A program made the translations under genes and the position numbers. Below are positions 43,085 to 55,076 of a DNA stretch of 64,000 nt, piece after piece. Position 1 is the first letter of the stretch, and each line of letters begins with the position of its first letter. A model generated the notes under the pieces. The model was not told the origin of the DNA. It saw only the letters and a list, made by a program, of their open reading frames with translations, and made no database searches. Source of the stretch: Inhella proteolytica (GTDB lineage Bacteria; Pseudomonadota; Gammaproteobacteria; Burkholderiales; Burkholderiaceae_C); NCBI RefSeq assembly GCF_016093275.1, contig NZ_JAEDAK010000007.1, forward strand, positions 186,001-250,000, in the 5' to 3' direction.

Positions 43085-43387
43085 TTAGACGGCGAAGTCG
43101 CTGAGTTTGGCGCCGCCGGCAAGGGCAGCCTTGAGCCACTTGGGCTGCAGACCACGGCCGCTCCAGGTTTCCCCGGTGGCCTTGTTGCGGTATTTCGCGG
43201 CCACCTTGGACGGCGCCTTGGTGGCCGTGCGGCCGCTGCGCAGGCTGAGGTCAGCCGGGGTCAGCCCAAATTCGCTCATCAAGGCGCGCACCTTGGCGAT
43301 GGCCTCGCCGCGCTCGCGGTCTTTGGTTTCAGCGATTTGCTGGTCGAGTGCGGCGCGTTGCGCCATCAGTTCTTGCAGGGTTGCCAC
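43085..43387 (-). CDS. H-NS family DNA-binding protein
   Basis: The 100-residue product has an N-terminal coiled-coil oligomerisation helix (LQELMAQRAALDQQIAETK). The C-terminal H-NS DNA-binding motif reads KYRNKATGETWSGRGLQPKW. It is expected to bind AT-rich DNA and silence transcription. The GTG start at 43387 is preceded by AGAGGTGG and matches family length; further upstream codons lie in the promoter. Confidence 0.88.
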   Translation of the reverse strand: MATLQELMAQRAALDQQIAETKDRERGEAIAKVRALMSEFGLTPADLSLRSGRTATKAPSKVAAKYRNKATGETWSGRGLQPKWLKAALAGGAKLSDFAV

Positions 43388-43443
43388 GATGCCACCTCTT
43401 TCCGGTTCGAAACCAAGCGCTGCATCCCGTGCAGCTTTGGCGC

Positions 43444-43471
43444 ATGATAACCAGAGAATGGCATCGGGCAA
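43444..43471 (-). promoter_or_regulatory. Probable sigma-70 promoter of the H-NS-like gene
   Basis: On the minus strand TTGCCC (43471-43466) and TATCAT (43449-43444) are separated by 16 bases, about 57 bp upstream of the GTG start. Confidence 0.5.
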
Positions 43472-43482
43472 TACCCGGTTAA

Positions 43483-44523
43483 TTACTTGTACCCAACGCG
43501 ATCCAGCATTTGTTGTACCGCGGCAATATTTCCGGCTACGCGGCTCAGGGGAATCGTCTCAGCCTTGAACTCCCCCATGCTCTTCAGCGCGGGGTTCTCG
43601 GTACGCAGGCCGGCCACCACGGGCCATTCATTGTTGCCTTCGGCGAAATACCGTTGCGCGGCATCGCTGGCGAGATATTCAAGGAAGCGTTGCGCCGCCT
43701 CGCGGTTCTTGCTGTGCCGTGCAATTGCGCCGCCGGCAATGTTCACATGTGCGCCCTGATCGCGCTGATTGGGCAGCACAAAACCGATCTGCTCGACGGC
43801 CGCCTGGTCCTCGGGCTTCTTGGAAAGCATCATGCGCGCCAAGTAGTAACTATTGCTCAGGCCAATTTGGCATTCGCCACTCGCGACGGCGCGAATCTGG
43901 TCGGTGTCGCCGCCCTTCGGGGCGCGGGCCATGTTGGCCACCACGCCCGCCAGCCATTTCTCCATCCCTTGGGCGCCCAGACGTTCGTAGAGCGAGCCAA
44001 ACAGCGAGAGGTTGTAGGGGTGAGAGCCGGAGCGCGTGCAGACCTTGCCCTTGTGGCGCGGGTCGGCCAGATCCTCGTAGCGCAGCACCTGCTCGCGCGG
44101 CACGCTCAGCTTGTTGTAGACGATGACGCGGGCCCGGGTCGAGAAGCCCCACCAGGCACTGCCCTGGGGGCCTGCTGCGGCGTGGTATTGGGCCGGCACG
44201 CGCTGTTCCAGCGTGGCGGATTTGAACGGCAGGAACAGGCCCTCGCGTTCCGCCATGTCGAGGCGGGCAGCGTCCACCAGCAGTACCACATCGGCGGGGC
44301 TGGCGGCCCCTTCGGTCTTCAGCCGCGCCAGGATGCCGGCATCGTCCGCTTCGATGCGCTGGATGCGGATGCCGGTGGCCTTGGTGAAGTTGGCGTACAG
44401 GGCCTCGTCGGTTTGGTAATGGCGGGCCGAATACAGGTTCAGAACGGCGTCCTGCGCGCGCGCGGCGGGCAGGGCGAGGGTCAGGGCGGCGGCCAGCAGG
44501 CCGGCCAGACGGGCACGAAACAT
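43483..44523 (-). CDS. Ferric iron ABC transporter substrate-binding protein
   Basis: The 346-residue FbpA/FutA-like protein has a signal peptide (LAGLLAAALTLALPAARA). The mature start is VLNLYSARHYQTDEALY, then VLLVDAARLDMAEREGL and GLSNSYYLARMML, whose tandem Tyr residues are the usual ferric ligands. It should capture iron in the periplasm. No permease or ATPase gene is adjacent, so the transporter must be elsewhere. The ATG at 44523 follows a GGAG. Confidence 0.88.
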   Translation of the reverse strand: MFRARLAGLLAAALTLALPAARAQDAVLNLYSARHYQTDEALYANFTKATGIRIQRIEADDAGILARLKTEGAASPADVVLLVDAARLDMAEREGLFLPFKSATLEQRVPAQYHAAAGPQGSAWWGFSTRARVIVYNKLSVPREQVLRYEDLADPRHKGKVCTRSGSHPYNLSLFGSLYERLGAQGMEKWLAGVVANMARAPKGGDTDQIRAVASGECQIGLSNSYYLARMMLSKKPEDQAAVEQIGFVLPNQRDQGAHVNIAGGAIARHSKNREAAQRFLEYLASDAAQRYFAEGNNEWPVVAGLRTENPALKSMGEFKAETIPLSRVAGNIAAVQQMLDRVGYK

Positions 44524-44569
44524 GAGCACTCCAGAGGCGTCGGCGGATTGCCGGATGCCCCGGAGTTTA

Positions 44570-44588
44570 GCGAATGAGAATGGTTCGT
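44570..44588 (-). promoter_or_regulatory. Weak Fur-box-like sequence upstream of the iron-binding protein
   Basis: GCGAAT-GAGAAT-GGTT resembles the hexamer repeats of a Fur site (GATAAT) at a fitting position before an iron-uptake gene, but only about half to two thirds of positions match. Confidence 0.25.
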
Positions 44589-44705
44589 GTTTGCGTTGGC
44601 GCAAATTGCGCTGGCGCTCAGGCTGCCGGCGGAACTGAGGCTGGACGCAAACAGCCCGGTGGGCTGCTTGTGCCTGCCGAAGGACGGGGTCACCGGCCCC
44701 GGCGT

Positions 44706-44846
44706 AGCCCGCCGGCGCGTCGGCTCCGCCGCCGAAGAAGAACTGTTGCCGCTGTGCGTCCCAGTTTCTGGCCTGAGCTGCCGCTCAGGCCGCCGGCGGT
44801 ACGAAGCCCGCCGGCGCGTCGGCTCCGCCGCCGAAGAAGAACTGTT
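44706..44846. repeat. 42-bp direct repeat copying the 3' end of yggX
   Basis: A perfect 42-bp repeat occurs at 44706-44747 and 44805-44846. The second copy is coding and encodes [13 protein letters not shown] near the YggX C-terminus; the first lies beyond the yggX stop. The offset is 99 bp (33 codons), so the copy is in the same reading frame. A further near-repeat of about 20 bp occurs at 44616 and 44783. An 8-bp inverted repeat (44771-44790) covers the yggX stop. Confidence 0.9.
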
Positions 44847-45063
44847 CCATTTGGCGGGCCAGGTATTGGCGGGCGCGCTGGTCGGCCAGGTTCAGCCGGT
44901 TCTCATTGACCAGCATGGTCTGGTGCTTGATCCAGGCGGCCCAGGCTTCCTTGCTGACTTCGTTCCAGATGCGCTGGCCCAGTGGGGTGTGGGCGGGGTA
45001 GGGCGGGAAGTCCAGGCCTTCGGCCTCTTTCTTCAGGTAAACGCATTGAACGGTGCGGGCCAT
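44785..45063 (-). CDS. yggX: Fe(2+)-trafficking / oxidative damage protection protein YggX
   Basis: The 92-residue product begins [20 protein letters not shown] and contains [20 protein letters not shown] and [15 protein letters not shown], matching YggX. It protects iron-sulfur clusters and is linked to iron handling, which fits its iron-binding-protein neighbour. The C-terminal GGGADAPAG segment is duplicated in frame beyond the stop. Confidence 0.94.
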   Translation of the reverse strand: MARTVQCVYLKKEAEGLDFPPYPAHTPLGQRIWNEVSKEAWAAWIKHQTMLVNENRLNLADQRARQYLARQMEQFFFGGGADAPAGFVPPAA

Positions 45064-45114
45064 GGCGGCAACTCCGGGGAACGTGAAATCGGGGCGGGAC
45101 TGTAGCGGCGTCGC

Positions 45115-46455
45115 TCAGCCCAGTTGTTTGACAAGGACTTGCGAGCGCCGGTCCCAGTTGTACTTGCGCTTGCGTTCCTCGGGCAGCCAGTCCGGGTCCA
45201 CCTGCACGAAGCCGCGTTTGATGAACCAGTGCATGGTGCGCGTGGTCAGCACGAAGATGGATTTCAGGCCCTGGGCCTTGGCGCGCTGCTCGATGCGCTT
45301 GAGCAGGCGCTCGCCGTCACCCTGGGATTGGGACTGCGGGCTCACTGTTAGCGCGGCCATCTCGGCGGTGCCGGCTTCCACATAGGGGTAAAGCGCTGCG
45401 CAGCCGAAGATGACGCCATCGTGCTCGATCACGGTGTAAAGCTCGACATCGCGCTCAATCTCCGTGCGATCCCGCTTGACCAGCACGCCTTCGCGCTCGA
45501 AGGGTTCGATCAGGGCAATGATGGAGGACACATCGTCGCTGCTGGCCTCGCGCAGGCTTTCCAGCTTTTCGTCCACCACCATGGTGCCGATGCCGTCGTG
45601 CGTGTAGACCTCCTGCAGCAGGGCCCCGTCCACCGCGAAAGGCAGGATGTGCGAGCGGTCCACGCCGGCGCGGCAGGCCTTGACGCAATGGCGCAGGTAG
45701 AAGCCGGGGTCGGTGGGTTGCTCGGGTTCGGGCCAGCGCGCCAGCAGGCGTTCGGCTTCGGCCACGGCCAATTCGGTGTCGATGGCGCTGCTGGGGTCGT
45801 CCGGCACCTCGTGCACGCCGGGCGTCTCGGTCATGAAGATCAGCTTGTCGGCCTGCAGCGCGATGGCGGTGGCGGTGGCCACGTCCTCCATCGTCAGATT
45901 GAAGGCCTCGCCGGTGGGCGAGAAACCGAAGGGCGAGAGCAGCACGATGGCGCCGGAATCGAGCGCGCGCTGGATGGCCACGCCATCGGCCCGGCGCACA
46001 TAGCCGCTGTGCTCGTGGTCGATGCCATCGATGATGCCGATCGGCTTGGCGGTCAGGAAGTTGCCGCTGACCACGCGCAGCGTGGCGTTGGCCATCGGTG
46101 TGTTGGGCAGGCCCTGGCTGAAGGCGGCCTCGATCTCGAAGCGCAGCTGTCCGGCGGCCTCCTGGGCGCAGTCGAGTGCCACGGCATCGGTGATGCGCTG
46201 GCCGCGGTGGTGGCGGGCCGGGTGGTTCTTCAGGCGCAGCTGCTCGTCCACCTGGGGGCGGAAGCCATGCACCAGCACGATGCGGATGCCCATCGCATGC
46301 ATCAGCGCCAGATCCTGGGCGAAGACCGAGAGCTTGCCGGCGGCAATCAGCTCGCCGGCCATGCCGACCACGAAGGTCTCGCCGCGGTAGGCGTGGATGT
46401 AAGGCGCCACGGCACGGAACCAGGGCACGAAGGTGTGCGGAAAAACGAGGCTCAT
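45115..46455 (-). CDS. argA: N-acetylglutamate synthase
   Basis: The 446-residue product has an N-terminal amino acid kinase-like domain (RGETFVVGMAGELIAAG, VLVHGFRPQVDEQL) that binds arginine for feedback. A C-terminal GNAT domain includes EMAALTVSPQSQSQGDGERL. It catalyses the first step of arginine synthesis from glutamate and acetyl-CoA. It is followed by yggX after 51 bp and is divergent from the VOC gene. Confidence 0.95.
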   Translation of the reverse strand: MSLVFPHTFVPWFRAVAPYIHAYRGETFVVGMAGELIAAGKLSVFAQDLALMHAMGIRIVLVHGFRPQVDEQLRLKNHPARHHRGQRITDAVALDCAQEAAGQLRFEIEAAFSQGLPNTPMANATLRVVSGNFLTAKPIGIIDGIDHEHSGYVRRADGVAIQRALDSGAIVLLSPFGFSPTGEAFNLTMEDVATATAIALQADKLIFMTETPGVHEVPDDPSSAIDTELAVAEAERLLARWPEPEQPTDPGFYLRHCVKACRAGVDRSHILPFAVDGALLQEVYTHDGIGTMVVDEKLESLREASSDDVSSIIALIEPFEREGVLVKRDRTEIERDVELYTVIEHDGVIFGCAALYPYVEAGTAEMAALTVSPQSQSQGDGERLLKRIEQRAKAQGLKSIFVLTTRTMHWFIKRGFVQVDPDWLPEERKRKYNWDRRSQVLVKQLG

Positions 46456-46589
46456 GGGCCGGGCCGATCAGGGAAATTCTGGGGAGCCCAAGATTGTGCG
46501 GCAGCGGCTTGCCATGACGAATGGTGGTGGCGCGCGCAGGAGCGAACTGCGAGCATGGCCGCCCATTCCCAACCCCGGAGGAGCGTGCG

Positions 46590-46991
46590 ATGAAGGAGTT
46601 CACGGACATCTATGCGACCCCTGGTGCCTTCAGCTGGAGCGAGCTGAGCACCACGGACCCCAAGGCCGCAACCGAGTTCTACGGCGGCCTGTTCGGCTGG
46701 CGTTTCGAGACCATGGACATGGGCACCGGCCCCTACCACCTCGTCAAAGTGGGCGATACCAGCGTGGCCGGCGTGATGGCCATGCCGCCCGACGCGCCGC
46801 CCGGCATGCCGCCTTGCTGGGGTGTCTACATCACCGTAGCCGATTGCGATGCCACCGTGAGCAAGGCCAAAGGCCTGGGCGCGAACTGCCTGGCCGGCCC
46901 CTTTGATGTGCCGACCGTGGGCCGCATGGCAGTGCTGCAGGACCCGCAGGGCGCGGTGTTCCAGGTAATTGCCTACTGCCCCAAGAGTTAG
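46590..46991 (+). CDS. VOC (glyoxalase/bleomycin resistance) family protein
   Basis: The 133-residue product has paired beta-alpha-beta-beta-beta modules: FSWSELSTTDPKAATEFYGG and VYITVADCDATVSKAKGLGA, ending AVLQDPQGAVFQVIAY. This superfamily binds metals and small molecules; the substrate is unknown. GGAGGAG precedes the ATG at 46590. It ends 28 bp before hrpA. Confidence 0.85.
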   Translation: MKEFTDIYATPGAFSWSELSTTDPKAATEFYGGLFGWRFETMDMGTGPYHLVKVGDTSVAGVMAMPPDAPPGMPPCWGVYITVADCDATVSKAKGLGANCLAGPFDVPTVGRMAVLQDPQGAVFQVIAYCPKS

Positions 46992-47019
46992 ATCCGGCAC
47001 GCGGGACAATGCGCCCGCA

Positions 47020-50000
47020 ATGAATCAAGAACAAACCCGCAGCCGGCCTGCTCCCAGGCCGGCTGCGCCGCTTCCGCCGATCACTTTCCCGGAGTCCCTG
47101 CCCGTCAGCGCGCGTCGTGACGAGATCGCCGCTGCGCTCAAGGCCCACCAGGTGGTCATCGTCTGCGGCGAGACCGGCTCGGGCAAGACCACCCAGCTGC
47201 CCAAGATCGCGCTGGCCCTGGGCCGCGGCACGGGCAATGGCGGGCGCCTGATCGGCCACACCCAGCCACGCCGCCTGGCCGCCACCAGCGTGGCCAAGCG
47301 CATTGCGGAAGAGCTGAACTCGCCCCTGGGCGAGGTGGTGGGCTACAAGATCCGCTTCAACGACCGGCTCACCCCCGGCGCCTCGGTCAAGCTGATGACG
47401 GACGGCATCCTGCTGGCCGAGACCCAGACCGACCCGCTGCTCAAGCGCTACGACACGCTGATCATTGACGAGGCCCATGAGCGCAGCCTCAACATCGATT
47501 TCCTGCTCGGCTACCTGAAGAACATCCTGCCGCGCCGGCCGGATCTGAAGCTGGTCGTCACCTCGGCCACCATCGACGCCGAGCGCTTCGCCAATCACTT
47601 CGCCTCCCGCAAGGGGCCGGCGCCGGTGATCCAGGTCAGCGGCCGCCTCTTTCCGGTGGAGCAACGCTGGCGCCCCTTCGAGGAAAAGAAGGACTACGGC
47701 CTGGCCGACGCGATCCGCGACGCCGTGGACGAGCTCTGGCGCAGCGGCCCGGGCGATTGCCTGGTCTTTCTGCCCGGCGAGCGCGAGATCCGCGAGGTGG
47801 CCGAGGCCCTGCGCGCCCACCACCCGCCCGGGGTGGACGTGCTGCCCTTGTTCGCGCGCCTCTCCCCGCAGGACCAGGACAAGATCTTCCAGCCGCACGG
47901 CGCGCCGCGCATCGTGCTGGCCACCAATGTGGCCGAGACCTCGCTGACGGTGCCGGGCATTCGCTTCGTCATCGATGCGGGCACCGCGCGGGTCAAGCGC
48001 TACAGCTATCGCAACAAGGTCGAGCAGCTGCAGATCGAGCCCATCAGCCAGGCCGCGGCGAACCAGCGCGCCGGCCGTTGCGGCCGTGTCAGCAACGGCA
48101 TCTGCGTGCGCCTGTACGACGAACAGGACTTCGCCCAGCGCCCGCGCTTCACCGACCCTGAGATCCTGCGCAGCTCGCTGGCCGGCGTGATCCTGCGCAT
48201 GAAGTCGCTCGGCCTGGGCGCGGTGGAAGATTTCCCCTTCCTGGAAGCCCCGCCCGGCAAGGCGATTGCCGACGGCTACCAGCTGCTGGCCGAGCTGGGC
48301 GCGGTGGACGAAGCCAACGAGCTCACCGAGATCGGCAAGCAACTCGCCAAGCTGCCGCTGGACCCGCGCGTGGGCCGCATGCTGCTGGCCGCGCGCGACC
48401 AGCAAGCCCTGAGCGAGATGCTGGTGATTGCGTCCAGCCTCAGCAGCCAGGACGTGCGCGACCGCCCGCCCGAGCAGCAGCAACAGGCCGATGCCAAGCA
48501 CAAGCCCTTCGACGACGAGAGAAGCGAGTTCAGCGGCCTGCTCAAGCTCTGGAAATGGCTGGAGACCGCGCGGGGCGGGGAGGGCGAGCACAAGCTTTCG
48601 CATCGGAAATACGAGGCGAAGCTGCGCGAGCACTTCATCAACCCCCGCAAGGTGCGCGAATGGCGCGACATCCACCAGCAGCTGCACGGCGTGGTGGCCG
48701 AGCAGGGCTGGCGCCTGAACGAGAGCGAGGCCACGTACGAGCAGCTGCACCGCGCGCTGCTGGCCGGCCTGCTGGGCAACATCGGCCTCAAGAGCGAGAC
48801 CGAGGACACGAATGCCTACAACGGTGCGCGCGGCATCAAGTTCTGGCCTTGGCCGGGCGCGCACCTTTCCAAGAAGCCGGGCCGCTGGGTGCTGGCGGCG
48901 GAGCTGGTCGAGACCTCGCGCCTGTGGGGCCGGGGGCTGGCGAACATCGACCCGGCCTGGGTGTTGGCGCAATGCGGGCATCTGCTCAAGACCCACCAGG
49001 CCGAGCCGCATTGGGAAAAGAAGGCCGGCGAGGTGGTGGCGCTGGAGCGCGGCACGCTCTATGGCCTGACGCTGTACCAGGGCAAGCGCGTGAACTTCGG
49101 CCGCATCGACCCGGTGAAGGCGCGCGAGATCTTCATCCGCGAGGCCCTGGTGGGCGGCGAGATCGAATCCAACCTGCCCTTCCTGGCCCACAACGCCAAG
49201 CGCATTGCCGAGGTCGAGAAGATCGAGCACAAGAGCCGGCGCCAGGACGTGCTGGTGGACGACGAGCTGATCCAGCTCTTCTACGACGCCCACATTCCGG
49301 CTGAGGTGTGCTCGACCGCCAGTCTTGAGCGCTGGTACCGCCAGGCCAGCAAGGCTGAGCCCAAGCTGCTGCACTTCAGCCGCGAGGAGCTGATGCGCCA
49401 CGAGGCCGCCGGCGTCACCAGCCAGGCCTTCCCGAAGATGCTGCGCCTGGGTGGCGTGGACTGCCGCTGCGACTACCTGCACGAACCCGGTGACGCGCGC
49501 GACGGCCTCACCGTCACCGTGCCGGTGTTCGCGCTGAACCCGGTGAGCGAGGCGGCCTGCGAATGGCTGGTGCCGGGGCTGCTGGAGGCCAAGATCACGG
49601 CCCTCATCAAGGCCCTGCCGCAAAAGCCGCGCGCCCGCCTGGCGCCGGTGCCGGCCTTCGTGGCCGAGTTCGTTGCCGCCACGCCCTTCGGCGAGGGCTC
49701 GCTGATCGAAGTGCTGCTCGCCGCCGTCAAGACCAAGACCGGCCTGCCGCTGACCCGCGCCGACTTCAAGCTCGAACTGCTCAGCCCGCACCTGTTCATG
49801 AACCTGCGCATCGTGGACGAGCATGGGCGCCAGCTCGGCATGGGGCGCAACCTGGCGGCGCTGAAGGCCGAGTTCGGCGGCCTGGCGCGCTCCAGCTTCC
49901 AGGCCCTGGCGGCACTCAAGCTGGCACCGGCCGCTGCGCCGGCTGCCGAAGCACCGAAGACCAAGCCCGGCGCTGCCGCCCCCGCCGCACCGGCCGTGGA

Positions 50001-50856
50001 AGCCGCCCAGCGCCACACCGACTGGAGCTTCGGCGAGCTGCCCGAGCTGCTGGAGATCCGCAAGGGCGGCCAGAGCCTGATCGGCTTCCCGGCCCTGATC
50101 GACAAGGGCGGCCATGTCGAGATCGAGGTGTTCGACGAACCCGAGGCTGCGCAAGCCCTGCACCGCGCCGGCCTGCTGCGCCTGTTCGCCCTGCAGCTCA
50201 AGGAGCCGCTCAAGGGTCTGGAAAAGAACCTCGGCCCCGACCTGCAGCGCCTGGGTGTGGCCTTCATGGCCCTGGGCACGGTGGAGGAGCTGCGTGCCCA
50301 GGTGCTGAACCTGGCGCTGGAGCGCGCTTTCCTGGCCGAGCCCCTGCCCACCACGGCCGAGGCTTTCCAGGCCCGGCTGGCCGAAGGGCGCCCGCGCCTG
50401 GTGCTGATCGCCCAGGAGGTGCTGCGCCTGGCGGGCACCGTGCTGGCCGAGTTCCAGGCCACTCAGCGCAAGCTCAAGGACGCCCGCGCCCCCAAGGAGG
50501 TGGCGGACGACATCCAGGCCCAAATGGAGCGCCTGGTGCCCAAGCAATTCCTGCCGCGCACGCCCTGGGGCCAGCTGCAGCATTTCCCGCGCTACCTCAA
50601 GGCCGTGCAGGTGCGGCTGGAAAAGCTGCGCGCTGACCCCGAGCGCGATGCCCGGCTGTTGTCCGAGCTGCGTCCGCTGGAACAGCGCTGGCAGCGCCGT
50701 GTGGCCGAGCGCCGCGGCAGCCCGGACGCGCGCCTGGACGAGTTCCGCTGGCAGTTGGAGGAGCTGCGGGTGAGCCTCTTTGCCCAGGAGCTGCGCACGC
50801 CCCAGCCGGTATCGGTCAAGCGCCTGGAAAAGGTCTGGCAGCAGATGCAGGCGTGA
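47020..50856 (+). CDS. hrpA: ATP-dependent RNA helicase HrpA
   Basis: The 1278-residue DEAH-box helicase has motif I GETGSGKTTQ, IIDEAHERS, SATIDAERF and the motif VI region QRAGRCGRVSNGICVRLYD. HA2, OB and the long HrpA-specific C-terminal domain follow. A Pro/Ala-rich insert lies at about residues 970-995. HrpA is linked to mRNA processing and rescue of stalled ribosomes. The ATG at 47020 fits the N-terminus QEQTRSRPAP. Confidence 0.95.
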   Translation: MNQEQTRSRPAPRPAAPLPPITFPESLPVSARRDEIAAALKAHQVVIVCGETGSGKTTQLPKIALALGRGTGNGGRLIGHTQPRRLAATSVAKRIAEELNSPLGEVVGYKIRFNDRLTPGASVKLMTDGILLAETQTDPLLKRYDTLIIDEAHERSLNIDFLLGYLKNILPRRPDLKLVVTSATIDAERFANHFASRKGPAPVIQVSGRLFPVEQRWRPFEEKKDYGLADAIRDAVDELWRSGPGDCLVFLPGEREIREVAEALRAHHPPGVDVLPLFARLSPQDQDKIFQPHGAPRIVLATNVAETSLTVPGIRFVIDAGTARVKRYSYRNKVEQLQIEPISQAAANQRAGRCGRVSNGICVRLYDEQDFAQRPRFTDPEILRSSLAGVILRMKSLGLGAVEDFPFLEAPPGKAIADGYQLLAELGAVDEANELTEIGKQLAKLPLDPRVGRMLLAARDQQALSEMLVIASSLSSQDVRDRPPEQQQQADAKHKPFDDERSEFSGLLKLWKWLETARGGEGEHKLSHRKYEAKLREHFINPRKVREWRDIHQQLHGVVAEQGWRLNESEATYEQLHRALLAGLLGNIGLKSETEDTNAYNGARGIKFWPWPGAHLSKKPGRWVLAAELVETSRLWGRGLANIDPAWVLAQCGHLLKTHQAEPHWEKKAGEVVALERGTLYGLTLYQGKRVNFGRIDPVKAREIFIREALVGGEIESNLPFLAHNAKRIAEVEKIEHKSRRQDVLVDDELIQLFYDAHIPAEVCSTASLERWYRQASKAEPKLLHFSREELMRHEAAGVTSQAFPKMLRLGGVDCRCDYLHEPGDARDGLTVTVPVFALNPVSEAACEWLVPGLLEAKITALIKALPQKPRARLAPVPAFVAEFVAATPFGEGSLIEVLLAAVKTKTGLPLTRADFKLELLSPHLFMNLRIVDEHGRQLGMGRNLAALKAEFGGLARSSFQALAALKLAPAAAPAAEAPKTKPGAAAPAAPAVEAAQRHTDWSFGELPELLEIRKGGQSLIGFPALIDKGGHVEIEVFDEPEAAQALHRAGLLRLFALQLKEPLKGLEKNLGPDLQRLGVAFMALGTVEELRAQVLNLALERAFLAEPLPTTAEAFQARLAEGRPRLVLIAQEVLRLAGTVLAEFQATQRKLKDARAPKEVADDIQAQMERLVPKQFLPRTPWGQLQHFPRYLKAVQVRLEKLRADPERDARLLSELRPLEQRWQRRVAERRGSPDARLDEFRWQLEELRVSLFAQELRTPQPVSVKRLEKVWQQMQA

Positions 50857-50933
50857 TCGGCGTCGCGTCTTCGCCCTTCCTTGGCGCTTCTTCGGGGGTT
50901 TGACCCCGCGCGCAGCAGGTTTAATCGCTCCCA

Positions 50934-52636
50934 ATGGTTTCCACGAATCCTCCCGCCCCGTCGCCCGCACCCCTGCGGCTGGGGCCTTTTGAGCTCAAGG
51001 CGCTGCTTGGAAAGAGCGAGCGCAGCATGCTCTGGCAGGTGCTGGACACCCGCAACCGCCAGGAACTGCTGGTGGCATTGCCGCGCGTCAAGCCGGCCGA
51101 CCCGCAGCAATGGCTGCAAAACGCCCGCCAGGCCGCCAAGGTCGAGCACCCGGGCTTGGCCGCGCCGGCCGAGATCGGTTACGCCGACCCCTGGCCCTAC
51201 ATCGCCTACCCGCGCAGCCTGGGCCTGACGGTGGCCGAGCGCCTGACGCGCCACAAGCAGCCCGCGCCGGTGGAAGTGGCGCGCTGGCTGGAGCGCGCGC
51301 TCGATGGCCTGGCCATGGCGCATGACGCCGGGCTCTCGCATGGTGATCCGCAGCCCTTCATGTTGCTGCTGGCCGAGGACGGCCAGGCCTGCCTGCTCGG
51401 CATCGGCCTCTTGGGCGCGGGCTGGCAGAGCAGCCCCGAGGCGCGCCAGCGCCGCCAGGCCGAGGCGCTGGAAGACGTGCTCTGCATGGGCCTGTTGACC
51501 AACCGCCTGCTGGGCGGGCGCGCCCCGCTGGAGTGCACCGACACCCGCGAGGTGCTGATGCGCCTGCCCCCGCATGGGCGCGAGTTCGTGCGCCTGGGCT
51601 GGGAGCAGACCCACCCGGTGGACGAAGCCCTGCGCACCATCGTCAACCGCAGCACCGCCACCCAGCCCTCGCAGCGCTACTTGCAAGCTCGGGCCTTCGC
51701 GCGCGCCCTGGAAGGCTGGCGCGAGCGCGTGCAGAACCCCGAAGGCGGCATGGTGGCGCAGCTGCTGGATCGTCTGAAGCGCTTCGGCGGTCTGCCCGTC
51801 ACCCGGCCCGAAGCCGTGCGCCAGGTGCTGGCCGGCGGCCTGGAGCAACGCCATGCCGACGAGCTGGCCGGCCTGGTGCTGCAAGACCTGGCACTGACCT
51901 TGGAGCTGCTGCGCCGGGTCAACCTCGCGCAGCGGCGCGAGGGCGGCGCCGGCCAACCGGCGGTGCTGAACATGGCGCGTGCCATCAGCCTGCTGGGCCT
52001 GGAGGAAGTGGCCACGGCGGCGCAATCGCTGCGGCCCTGGCCGGGCCTGCTGGCGCCCGAGCGCGTGGTGAACCTGCGCCTGGCCCTGGCGCGCGCCCAC
52101 CAGGCCGCCGAGGTGGCGCGCCGCCTGGCCCCGGCCGGCTACGACCCCGAGGTGCTGCGCTTGGTCGCGATGGCGCAGAACCTGGGGCGCCTACTGGCCC
52201 AGTACCACCTGCCCAGCGAGTGTGAACAGATCGAGCGGCTGCAGGTGCCGCCTGAGCCCACCGAGGAACATCCCAACCCGCAGCCCATGAGCGAGCGCGC
52301 CGCCGCCTTCGCCGTGCTGGGCTGCGAGCTGGACGACCTGGGGCTGGCCGCCTTGCGTCACTGGGGCCTGGGTGATGAACTGCAGGCCATGGCGCGTCGT
52401 CCGGAGCCCGATCAACCCATCCACCATGCGCATGGCGACATCGAACAGCTGCGCCTGAGCTGTGCGATGGCCAACGAGCTGGTGGACTGCCTGGTGCAGC
52501 GCGAGCCGCGCAAGCGTCGCCAGGCCATCGAAGCCGTGACACGGCGCTATGCCCGGGCCCTCGGCCTGGGCCTGGACGACGTGCAGCGCGCGCTCTTTCC
52601 TGAATCCGCACAGGCTGCCGTGCAGCACACCTTGGC

Positions 52637-52640
<4 letters not shown>
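50934..52640 (+). CDS. Pseudokinase-HDOD domain protein
   Basis: The 568-residue product starts with a protein-kinase fold (about 15-265) that has lost its chemistry. The Gly-rich loop is LLGKSERSM. The Lys of the VAxK motif is absent (LLVALPRV). The HRD motif is HGD (Asp138) followed by PQPF instead of LKPxN, and DFG is replaced by LGIG. From about 275 to 480 is an HDOD domain (LVLQDLALTLELLRRVN, ISLLGLEEVATAAQ). It has no membrane segment. Its stop overlaps the ATG of the active kinase-HDOD paralogue, implying coupled synthesis. Confidence 0.85.
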
Positions 52641-55006
<2,366 letters not shown>

Positions 55007-55076
55007 GCCGCAATTCCGGCCTGGCCGGTGCGCGCCACAGCACCGACCAGCGAAGCAGGAACATCGCGGGCGCCTC

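Noticed and set aside
44523-44784. Continuous open frame linking yggX and the iron-binding protein gene, suggesting a fusion gene
   Set aside because: The yggX stop is clear and the iron-binding protein has its own ATG, GGAG and signal peptide; open frames of this length are common at this GC content.
46831-50970. Very long open frame (1379 codons) antisense to hrpA
   Set aside because: It is the codon-position mirror of a GC-rich gene; its translation is low-complexity Ala/Gly/Leu/Gln/Arg with no domain, while the plus strand encodes a complete HrpA.
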